DNA from: Candidatus Acidiferrales bacterium
Lineage (GTDB): Bacteria > Acidobacteriota > Terriglobia > Acidiferrales > UBA7541
DNA length: 11,867 bases
Assembly: GCA_955651735.1 (NCBI GenBank)
Contig: CATPAM010000081.1
Span: 1-11,867 of the forward strand
Direction: 5' to 3'
Below the pieces are notes generated by a model. It had not been told where the DNA came from and searched no databases. It worked only from the letters and a program-made list of their open reading frames with translations. The translations under genes and the position numbers were made by a program. Of this stretch, positions 1 through 5,692 are shown piece after piece. Numbering within the stretch: the first letter of the stretch is position 1; each line of letters starts with the position of its first letter.

Positions 1-2
1 CC

Positions 3-1115
3 TTTGCCAGTTCTCCAGCGATTACTTCGCTGGGGTTGCAGGGCCTCGTAAAGGACGGAGCGTATCCGGATAACACCACAGACCCGTTCACGAATCCGTT
101 TCCGGGCTGCACGCCCATCTCCAACTGCGGATTCTTTGGGCCTTCCGTGGTTGTCCGCTTCGACCAGAATCACCAGAACCCATACGGAGTGCAGGCCAGC
201 CTAGCCCTCGAATTCGATCCGTTGCCGGACACGACCGTGAGCATCAGCGGCTTGCACGTTCGCGGCGTTCACCTCGGCAGCTTCTTCAACGTGAACCAGC
301 CTGATCCAACGCAGGTTGTAACGCTGCACGATTCTCAAGGGCGCACGGGCCCAAAAAATGAATATTGCGGAGTGGGACCGGTGCCGTGCCCGTTCAACCC
401 GGGTGTGCGTACGTTTCCGATAGCGATCTATTTTGAAGCGACCTCGCGGTGGGACTCGCAGTACGACGGCTTGCTCATCAATGTGAACAAACGGCTATCG
501 CACAATTTTTCCTACGGCATCAGCTATACCTGGGCTAAGTCCATCGACGACGGGCCGAATCCCAGCTTTGTGCTGATTCCGCAGGACAGCCAGAATTTCC
601 GCGCCGAGCGCGCACTGTCGTCCGACGACGTGCGCAACCGCGCGGTCGTGAACGGAACGGTCACAACTCCGAAGACCTGGAATCCGTTTGCGCGCGACTT
701 CCTTTTCAGCCTGATCGCCACGATTCAGTCGCCCATGCGCTTTACCAAATTCGCCGGCTTCGATGCCAACGGCGACATCTTCGGCAACAACGACCGCGTG
801 GGCATCGAGCCGCGCAACACGTTTGTCGGCGACAATTTCCGTTCCGTTGATTTCCGCGTCGCGCGCACCATTCCCTTCCGCGAAACGAAAAGCCTGGAAG
901 TGATCGCGGAGGCATTCAACCTGTTCAACACCACGAATATACGATTCTTCAACACCGTATATGGCGCTTCGGATTTCTGTCCCGCGGATCCCACGGCGTT
1001 TGGCTGCACCGGCGCAACCGGAAATCGGGAAGGCTCGCCCAACCCGCTGTACGGCACACCGCGCGCGGTATTCAACCCGCGGCAGATCCAGTTGGCGCTG
1101 AAATTTACCTTCTAG
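3..1115 (+). CDS. TonB-dependent receptor, Oar-like, C-terminal part (5' truncated)
   Basis: The frame is open from the left edge, so the N-terminal signal peptide, carboxypeptidase-like domain and plug are outside the window. The first possible start, a TTG at 36, is internal and not a real start. About 370 residues of outer-membrane beta-barrel remain. Seen: alternating beta-strand pattern, an NKRLSHNFSYGISYTWAKS block around 486-542 followed by PQDSQNFRAERALSSDDVRN, a DANGDIFGNNDR calcium-loop-like stretch, AEAFNLFN near 905-928, and a final ALKFTF ending in Phe, as expected for a barrel recognised by the BAM machinery. These blocks are typical of the very large acidobacterial TonB receptors, thought to import sugars or other polymers. 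Three cysteine pairs lie in probable surface loops (near 105-130, 363-390 and 976-1007), suggesting disulfides. The substrate cannot be told. No functional link to the downstream genes is evident. Confidence 0.88.
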   Translation, partial: FASSPAITSLGLQGLVKDGAYPDNTTDPFTNPFPGCTPISNCGFFGPSVVVRFDQNHQNPYGVQASLALEFDPLPDTTVSISGLHVRGVHLGSFFNVNQPDPTQVVTLHDSQGRTGPKNEYCGVGPVPCPFNPGVRTFPIAIYFEATSRWDSQYDGLLINVNKRLSHNFSYGISYTWAKSIDDGPNPSFVLIPQDSQNFRAERALSSDDVRNRAVVNGTVTTPKTWNPFARDFLFSLIATIQSPMRFTKFAGFDANGDIFGNNDRVGIEPRNTFVGDNFRSVDFRVARTIPFRETKSLEVIAEAFNLFNTTNIRFFNTVYGASDFCPADPTAFGCTGATGNREGSPNPLYGTPRAVFNPRQIQLALKFTF

Positions 1116-1143
1116 CGTGACTTATGCCTTGGGACGTCAAATC

Positions 1144-1172
1144 GAGCGAAGGGCGTACGCTTCTGTTTTTTT
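1144..1172 (+). terminator. weak candidate Rho-independent terminator of receptor gene
   Basis: A short stem GAGCG (1144-1148) can pair with CGCTT (1158-1162), with one G-U pair and a 9-nt loop. An alternative stem is GAAG (1148-1151) with CTTC (1160-1163). A run of seven T follows at 1166-1172. It lies 29 nt after the receptor stop codon, the right place for a terminator. The stem is short, so this is only a candidate. Confidence 0.35.
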
Positions 1173-1200
1173 GTAGGTGCGGATTCTAAGGCATTATATT
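1171..1200 (+). promoter_or_regulatory. possible sigma-70 promoter for membrane-protein pair
   Basis: TTGTAG (1171-1176) and TATATT (1195-1200) are separated by 18 nt. The -10 box matches the consensus at five of six positions, the -35 box at only three. It would give a leader of about 215 nt before the GTG at 1422. One copy of the 13-base repeat (1178-1190) lies in the spacer, a natural operator position. Pattern match only. Confidence 0.25.
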
Positions 1201-1282
1201 GCAAGGAAAGGGGTTACGGTGCGGCGACCTCGGCCCAAAAACCGACAAAACAAGGTGTTTGCGCACGACTGCGGATTCTAAG
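1178..1282 (+). repeat. pair of 13-base direct repeats
   Basis: TGCGGATTCTAAG occurs exactly at 1178-1190 and again at 1270-1282, a 92-base period, both in the intergenic region. The first copy sits between the -35 and -10 boxes of the candidate promoter. The pair could be binding sites for a regulator or the remains of a short duplication. Bases flanking the copies are not alike. Confidence 0.5.
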
Positions 1283-1421
1283 AGTTAGCAGTCGCTACCC
1301 GTAAGCGCAAGGAAATCAATGGGATATGTAGATAGGCCTTAACTAGATGGGAATACTCAGAGGCAGTATCGCAGATGGTAATCAGATGCCAAGGAAACAA
1401 GGTGGCTGAAGGGCCATTCCC

Positions 1422-2564
1422 GTGTCCGGATCCCAAGCATTGACAAGCGTCTCTTCGAGCCGGGAACGCGAACTTGCCGGGTTTGCAGCCTTGGGTGCGC
1501 GCCGCCTTTTCCTCCTCGGGGGCGTTGCGCTGATACTCACCGGCATGCTTTTCGGTGACATCTTCGCCGTGTTCACTTTGCACCAGAACGCGGCGCAGGT
1601 GGGAGCCAATCTGGCCGCCGCGGCGCAAGCAGCTCTCGCCGGGAATCGCCAGGTGGTGCTTGCCAATTTTAAAAACGTAGGCGCTTTCCTGGAAAATCGC
1701 GGGACCAAGGTCGACACGCATGTTCACATAATCGACTTTGGTTATCTGGCGCTTATGCTGGCCATTCTCCAGCCCTGGCTGGTTTTCACGGAAAGCGTGA
1801 AGAGGAAACTGGCTTGGCTCTTTCTGACGGGTGCATGGTTGCTGCCCGTTGCCGTCTATCTCATCCATTACGTAGGGCTGGCGCGTAGTCCGTTGAAAAC
1901 TATCGGCTGGGCGAGCATCGCCGCTGACTTTGGCGGTCTGCTGGTGATCATCGTCACGTTTGTCTGCCTGCTTGGTTTGTGGAGGCATTTTCGCGGGAAG
2001 CTCGCCGGCCCGCCAGACACGCTGCTAGCCGATCGCAGCACGGAAGGGCGAATGCTATTCGCGGGAGGGATTGCTCTTGTCCTTCTCGGTTTCTTTCACG
2101 GCGCCTACTATGCGGCAACGGACCTCTACAGGCATGAGGCGCAGGATTACTCTCTTTTGGCGCGAATGAGCGCGGGCGCCGCAGAGGGTGCTGGAACGGT
2201 GGTCGAGGAGGCGCTCGCCGGGTATGGCCAACTGCAAGGTACCAAGGCCATGAATATTGCTGCGCACGCGCACAGCATTGAATTCGGGTTACTAGCTATC
2301 ACGCTGGCGTTTTTTCAGCCATATGTGCGCTTACGTGCAAGCTGGAAACGCCTCTGGGCTGGGGTGCTGCTGCTTGGTTCGCTATTGCTTCCCTTATGTG
2401 TGCTCCTGGAGATGAGGTTTGGTTTGGTGGCGGGCGGTCTGGCGGACGTCGCGGGCCTGCTGATTATATTTGCGCTGCTCGCTATGGGGATCGGGATCTT
2501 GCGGTATACCGGAGAGTTGGATGCATCGGTGAGGCCCACGTCAGGGTGGGGAGCGCCGCGATGA
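1422..2564 (+). CDS. polytopic membrane protein with two copies of a four-helix His-containing unit
   Basis: 380 residues, not recognised as a named protein. GTG start, preceded by GAAGGG at 1408-1413; an in-frame TGA at 1407 excludes a longer form. Two homologous halves are visible, about residues 27-190 and 208-361, each with four predicted transmembrane helices (first half roughly 29-51, 102-122, 130-151 and 166-187). Basic residues (R27-R28, K127-K129, the R188-K193 area) place both ends inside, so the long loop after helix 1 is outside. Each half has a His in that loop (H54; H238), a His-x-His at the start of helix 2 (H100/H102; H282/H284) and a Pro in helix 3 (P142; P324), with 40 residues between the second His and the Pro in both. 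The downstream gene, overlapping by 4 nt, encodes a third copy. The layout is reminiscent of small four-helix DUF2871-type proteins, but this is from memory and uncertain. Metal or heme binding is an inference. Confidence 0.8.
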   Translation: MSGSQALTSVSSSRERELAGFAALGARRLFLLGGVALILTGMLFGDIFAVFTLHQNAAQVGANLAAAAQAALAGNRQVVLANFKNVGAFLENRGTKVDTHVHIIDFGYLALMLAILQPWLVFTESVKRKLAWLFLTGAWLLPVAVYLIHYVGLARSPLKTIGWASIAADFGGLLVIIVTFVCLLGLWRHFRGKLAGPPDTLLADRSTEGRMLFAGGIALVLLGFFHGAYYAATDLYRHEAQDYSLLARMSAGAAEGAGTVVEEALAGYGQLQGTKAMNIAAHAHSIEFGLLAITLAFFQPYVRLRASWKRLWAGVLLLGSLLLPLCVLLEMRFGLVAGGLADVAGLLIIFALLAMGIGILRYTGELDASVRPTSGWGAPR

Positions 2565-3061
2565 GCAGGTCGCGCCGGCTTCTGATTGTCGGAGGTATCG
2601 CGCTTGCGGTTTGGGGCATGAGCTACGGATTGTGGTATGCGGTCTTCGCCGAGCACCAGGCTCTCGACAATATCGGAGCGTCCCTCGCAGGAAGCTTTGC
2701 GGCCGCTGCAGAGCGAAATCCGGTAAGCATGGAGACTTCCCTCGAGCACTACAGGGAAGCGAAATATATCTACGATCGCCAGGTCGATGTGCATGGGCAT
2801 TGGATTGGATTGGCGATGTTGCTCATCGTTCTGGGTATCGGCTTCGATCGCGTGAACTTTTCCGAGCGTCTTAAGGTGTTTCTTGCGTTGGGGCTTCTGC
2901 TGGGGGCTGTGATTTTTCCGCTGGGTGTACTCCTGCAGACGCTGAGTCATGGCGCGTTTCCGCGCGCAATCGCGATCGCCGGATCGGCGCTTGTAATCGC
3001 TGCTTTGCTGGGATCTGCCGCTGGCGTGGTGGCCCGCGATTCTTCGGCTGGGGCCGGCTAA
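2561..3061 (+). CDS. four-helix membrane protein, third copy of the His-containing unit
   Basis: 166 residues, unnamed family. The start is ATG 2561, which overlaps the previous stop as ATGA, with GGGGAG about 8 nt upstream; this implies translational coupling. The frame stays open further upstream but that part overlaps the previous gene and reads as low-quality sequence. Helices are about 7-29, 80-97, 104-127 and 134-157, with SRSRR at the N-terminus inside. It has the same landmarks as the two halves of the upstream protein: H32 in the outer loop (EHQAL), H78 and H80 at helix 2, and P120 in helix 3, with spacings 46 and 40 against 46 and 40 for the first half. The two products probably assemble into one complex. 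The stop lies 8 nt from the convergent stop of the nucleotidyltransferase gene, so there is no room for a separate terminator. Confidence 0.8.
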   Translation: MSRSRRLLIVGGIALAVWGMSYGLWYAVFAEHQALDNIGASLAGSFAAAAERNPVSMETSLEHYREAKYIYDRQVDVHGHWIGLAMLLIVLGIGFDRVNFSERLKVFLALGLLLGAVIFPLGVLLQTLSHGAFPRAIAIAGSALVIAALLGSAAGVVARDSSAGAG

Positions 3062-3069
3062 GTCTTCGA

Positions 3070-3666
3070 TCATTTCCGCGCTCTGAATTTGCGCAGGCAT
3101 TCCTGGTACGACTCCGGCGTATGGAAGTCCTCGAAAATCGAGCTGGTCCTCACGTTCAACACGCGGATGCGTTCCGACGCTCGATAAATCACTTCACGCG
3201 CCGTGCGAGCGTCAAAAAACTCCGAGCGTACGGCGGCGGAGACGATCACCGGGTGTCCGTAAGCGCCTTTGTGTCGCGGCATGACGATCTCCTGGGACGC
3301 GGCGCGAGTGCGGAATGCCCACACTAACAACTTAACGGTGTTTCGCTTGATCAAAGCATGGTCCACCGGATAGATCAGGAACGCGGCGTCACCGCCCATG
3401 GTCTCCAGGGCCGCCTGCAAAGATCTGAGCTGGCCCTCGCGCCATCTGCGATTCGTTACGACTTGCGCCGATTTGGGCACGCCAGCCAAGATGCGCTCCG
3501 CGTCCGAGCCTAGCACCACCAGACTTCGGCCCAAGAAAGAGCAATTCTCAACGGCAATCTCCAGCGCCGTTTTCCTCACAAACGGGGCCAGTGCTTTTGG
3601 AAACGGCAATGCCTGCGAGCTTCCCGCTGCCAGAATAATTGGAATGATTTTTTCGGGTTTGCGCAT
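3070..3666 (-). CDS. MocA/MobA-like nucleotidyltransferase (putative molybdenum cofactor cytidylyltransferase)
   Basis: 198 residues from the ATG at 3666. The frame extends upstream to 3822, but the ATG sits directly before the nucleotide-binding strand and gives the usual family length of about 190-200. No clear ribosome binding site is seen. Family landmarks: LAAGSSQALPFPK (12-24, with K24), N72...G78...S82 in NRRWREGQLRSLQ, an Asp in YPVDHA (D102), YGHPV (136-140) and a C-terminal DFHTPESYQ (180-188). MocA transfers CMP from CTP to molybdopterin to make the MCD cofactor used by xanthine dehydrogenase-family enzymes. Its divergent position next to a CoxMSGL-like operon fits that role. The signature is degenerate: the usual LAAGxSxRMG is LAAGSSQALPF and the usual DQP is DHA. 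Another sugar- or cofactor-directed transferase activity is therefore possible. Confidence 0.75.
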   Translation of the reverse strand: MRKPEKIIPIILAAGSSQALPFPKALAPFVRKTALEIAVENCSFLGRSLVVLGSDAERILAGVPKSAQVVTNRRWREGQLRSLQAALETMGGDAAFLIYPVDHALIKRNTVKLLVWAFRTRAASQEIVMPRHKGAYGHPVIVSAAVRSEFFDARTAREVIYRASERIRVLNVRTSSIFEDFHTPESYQECLRKFRARK

Positions 3667-3763
3667 CCAGGGGCTGCGGCAGAATAAACGAACGCGGCGG
3701 CAAACTCCAGAGCCTTCCGTTATGCTCGGTGCACGTTGTTGGCCTGAAGATATGCGTTTCACC

Positions 3764-3792
3764 TTGCTACGCTGCGGCAATCGCAATAAAAT
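3764..3792 (+). promoter_or_regulatory. candidate sigma-70 promoter of the molybdenum hydroxylase operon
   Basis: TTGCTA (3764-3769) and TAAAAT (3787-3792) are separated by 17 nt, matching consensus at four of six and five of six positions. Transcription would start near 3800, about 60 nt before the GTG of the first operon gene. It lies in the 193-base divergent region shared with the nucleotidyltransferase gene. No equally good promoter was found on the minus strand. Confidence 0.45.
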
Positions 3793-3859
3793 GCGCGCGA
3801 CGATCAGCACCTTCGTTTGCACCGCGGACCTGCCACTCTGAGAGGCGAGCCGACCAACT

Positions 3860-4762
3860 GTGTACGCATATCCCTTCTCGTATCATCGCGCGAAATCGCT
3901 TGCGGAGGCCTCCAAGCTTTTGCAGCAGTTGGGCGATGAGTCTCGCGTGCTGGCCGGCGGACAAAGCCTCATTCCTTTGATGAAGATGCGCCTAGCGCGG
4001 CCCAGCGCGCTCATCGACATCAATTTCGTTCCAGGGCTGGCCGATATTCAGAGCCCTAATGGCGAGTTGCGCTTCGGAGCCCTGGCTCGTCACGCCGATA
4101 TAGAGGTGTCCGAAGCAGCCGCGGCGATCCCGATTCTGAACGATTGCGCCGCGGGCATTGCGGACGTGCAGGTGCGTAATCAGGGCACGATTGGCGGCTC
4201 GCTGGCGGAAGCTGATCCCAGCGGAGACTGGGGCGCCACCCTTCTCACCCTGGAAACTTCCGTCCAGTGCACAGGTCCGCAAGGCGAGCGGTCGATCGCG
4301 TTGGAAGAGTTCATTAAAGATGCCTACACGACTGTTCTTGCCCACGATGAGTTGGTGCGCGAAATCATCGTGAAGAGGCCGCCGAAAAGCAGCGGCGGGG
4401 CATACCTGGCGTTCAAGCGCAGCGCACCCGTCTATGCGACCGTAAGTGCGGCGGTGCAGCTCACGCTTGATGGCAAGGACATTTGCAAAGATGTCCGCAT
4501 TGTTTTGGGATGCGTGGGCTTGACGGCGATTCGGGCAAAGCAAGCCGAAGCCGAGCTGCACGGCAAGAAGGTCGATGGGAAGACGATTCAGCGCGCGGCT
4601 GAAGCGGCGCGGGAAGCGGCCGAACCGCAGAGCGACATGCGCGGTTCCGCGGATTACAAGCGCGCACTGGTGGCGGCGCTGGTGAAGCGCGCGATTGGAA
4701 CCGCGGTGAGGCGCGCGCGAGGCGAACGCGTGGAGGCGGGACACGAATATGTCGGGCGTTGA
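3860..4762 (+). CDS. FAD-binding subunit of a xanthine dehydrogenase/CODH-family enzyme (CoxM-like)
   Basis: 300 residues, the normal length for this subunit (about 280-300). It carries the FAD that passes electrons from the [2Fe-2S] clusters to the final acceptor. Seen: the N-terminal YPFSYHRAKSLAEASKLL typical of CoxM starts, the first FAD pyrophosphate loop AGGQSLIP (32-39), the second FAD motif TIGGSLAEADPSGDW (110-124), and a C-terminal CO_deh_flav_C-like domain from about residue 175. The start is GTG; a GAGAGG lies 14 nt upstream, rather distant, but the N-terminal similarity supports this start. The 3' end overlaps the next gene by 14 nt. It is the first gene of the operon. Cytoplasmic; complex with the next genes. 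Confidence 0.92.
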   Translation: MYAYPFSYHRAKSLAEASKLLQQLGDESRVLAGGQSLIPLMKMRLARPSALIDINFVPGLADIQSPNGELRFGALARHADIEVSEAAAAIPILNDCAAGIADVQVRNQGTIGGSLAEADPSGDWGATLLTLETSVQCTGPQGERSIALEEFIKDAYTTVLAHDELVREIIVKRPPKSSGGAYLAFKRSAPVYATVSAAVQLTLDGKDICKDVRIVLGCVGLTAIRAKQAEAELHGKKVDGKTIQRAAEAAREAAEPQSDMRGSADYKRALVAALVKRAIGTAVRRARGERVEAGHEYVGR

Positions 4763-5234
4763 GAAAGTTTCTGTGCGCATTCGCGTGAATAGCGAGCCGC
4801 GAGAGGCGCTCGTCGAGCCGCGAACGCTGCTGGTGGAATTTTTGCGAGAAAACCTGAATTTAACCGGCACGCACATCGGTTGCGATACCACGTATTGCGG
4901 CGCCTGCACGGTGCTCTTGAACGGCCGCACGGTCAAGTCGTGCACGCTGTTCGCGCCCATGGCTGACGGCGGCGAGATCACCACGGTCGAGGGCCTTTCC
5001 ACCAACGGCGCGCTACACCCCGTGCAACACGCGTTTGCGGAATGCCATGGACTGCAGTGCGGCTACTGCACGCCGGGTCTTCTGCTGTCTACCGTGCATC
5101 TGCTGAACAAGAACGCGAAGCCGACGGACAAGCAGATCCGCAAAGCTATCGCCGGAAATACCTGCCGTTGCACCGGCTACCAAAACATTTTGAAAGCCAT
5201 ACGCATGGCTTCCGATGAAATGGGAAAGCACTAG
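4749..5234 (+). CDS. [2Fe-2S] iron-sulfur subunit of the molybdenum hydroxylase (CoxS-like)
   Basis: 161 residues, the usual length. It relays electrons from the molybdenum site to FAD through two [2Fe-2S] clusters. The plant-type ferredoxin domain has C45, C50, C53 and C65 (GCDTTYCGAC, then SC). The helical second domain has C104 and C107 in QCGYCTPG and C139 and C141 in CRCTGY. All eight ligands are present, so an active electron relay is expected. ATG start with GGAGG at 4732-4736, 12 nt upstream, inside the end of the FAD subunit gene; the 14-nt overlap suggests translational coupling. Confidence 0.95.
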   Translation: MSGVEKVSVRIRVNSEPREALVEPRTLLVEFLRENLNLTGTHIGCDTTYCGACTVLLNGRTVKSCTLFAPMADGGEITTVEGLSTNGALHPVQHAFAECHGLQCGYCTPGLLLSTVHLLNKNAKPTDKQIRKAIAGNTCRCTGYQNILKAIRMASDEMGKH

Positions 5235-5237
5235 GCG

Positions 5238-5681
5238 ATGGAGATTAAGTTCAACGGCGACTTCACGGTGAAGAAAACGCCGCAAGAGGTTTACGATTTT
5301 CTCGTGGACCCCAATCGTTTCTGCCCGTTGCTGCCGGATTATCAGAGCATGGAAATTCTCGACGCCAAGAATTTCCTGGTGAAACTCAGCGTGGGCATTT
5401 CGCACATTCGTGGAACCGCCGCGGTAAAGATGTCGCTGGTGGAGATGCAGAGCCCCAGGCGCGCCGTTTATGAGGGCCGAGGAGAAGTGCCCGGCGGCTC
5501 GGCGAGCTTGCGCGCGGGATTTGACCTGCAACCCTCCCCGGGCGGAGAGACCAAGGTCGTTTGGCTTGGGCAATCGAATGTCGTGGGCCGGATCGCTTCG
5601 CTGGCCGGCGGGATGCTGGAGCCGCTGGCCAAGAAGAACGTGCAGAAATTGATTGACGGATTGCAGAAAGCTCTGGGGTAA
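5238..5681 (+). CDS. CoxG-like SRPBCC family protein
   Basis: 147 residues. The SRPBCC (START-like) fold is indicated by the N-terminal FNGDFTVKKTPQEVYDFLVD with FCPLLPDYQSMEIL (helix-grip start), the central SRPBCC strands including VKLSVGISHIRG and YEGRGEV, and the long C-terminal amphipathic helix LAKKNVQKLIDGLQKAL. CoxG of CO-oxidisers has been linked to attaching CODH to the membrane and to its quinone coupling. Those proteins are longer and have a C-terminal tail after the SRPBCC domain; here the chain stops at the helix and has no membrane segment. The gene lies 3 nt after coxS and 11 nt before coxL, so it is inserted between two structural subunits. It may help assembly or electron-acceptor delivery; its exact role here is inferred. 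Confidence 0.85.
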   Translation: MEIKFNGDFTVKKTPQEVYDFLVDPNRFCPLLPDYQSMEILDAKNFLVKLSVGISHIRGTAAVKMSLVEMQSPRRAVYEGRGEVPGGSASLRAGFDLQPSPGGETKVVWLGQSNVVGRIASLAGGMLEPLAKKNVQKLIDGLQKALG

Positions 5682-5692
5682 CGCTACCGATC

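Larger units (their letters stand above)
1116..1421. other. 306-base intergenic region between receptor and membrane-protein operon
   Basis: No convincing gene is present. It holds a weak terminator-like hairpin with a T tract, a possible sigma-70 promoter overlapping the first copy of a 13-base direct repeat, and a second copy of that repeat 92 bases downstream. A 20-codon ATG frame (1347-1409) ends 12 nt before the GTG start of the next gene and is not supported by composition or by a clear ribosome binding site. The stretch is more AT-rich than the flanking genes, as expected for regulatory DNA. Confidence 0.6.

Noticed and set aside
1347..1409. 20-codon ATG frame in the same phase as the GTG-started membrane protein, ending 12 nt before it
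   Set aside because: Considered as a leader peptide or as an extension broken by a TGA. There is no clear ribosome binding site, and its residues (many Gly, Gln, Arg) do not resemble a signal or a regulatory leader. Chance is the simpler explanation.
1278..1988. Minus-strand open frame opposite the first membrane protein
   Set aside because: The plus strand gives helices, internal repeats and a coupled downstream gene; the minus reading is low in hydrophobic structure and unlike any family I know.
2396..2560. Upstream in-frame extension of the third membrane unit
   Set aside because: It would overlap the preceding gene by about 170 nt, reads as Gly/Arg-rich sequence without a helix, and the ATGA overlap with GGGGAG gives a better start at 2561.
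3667..3822. N-terminal extension of the nucleotidyltransferase to the start at 3822
   Set aside because: The extra 52 residues are Arg-rich and have no family counterpart, and they would overlap the candidate operon promoter. The ATG at 3666 gives the normal length.
3398..3841. Plus-strand open frame opposite the nucleotidyltransferase gene
   Set aside because: The minus strand has the LAAG, NxxxxxG and GHP landmarks of a known family. The plus reading has no motif and would run through the operon promoter.
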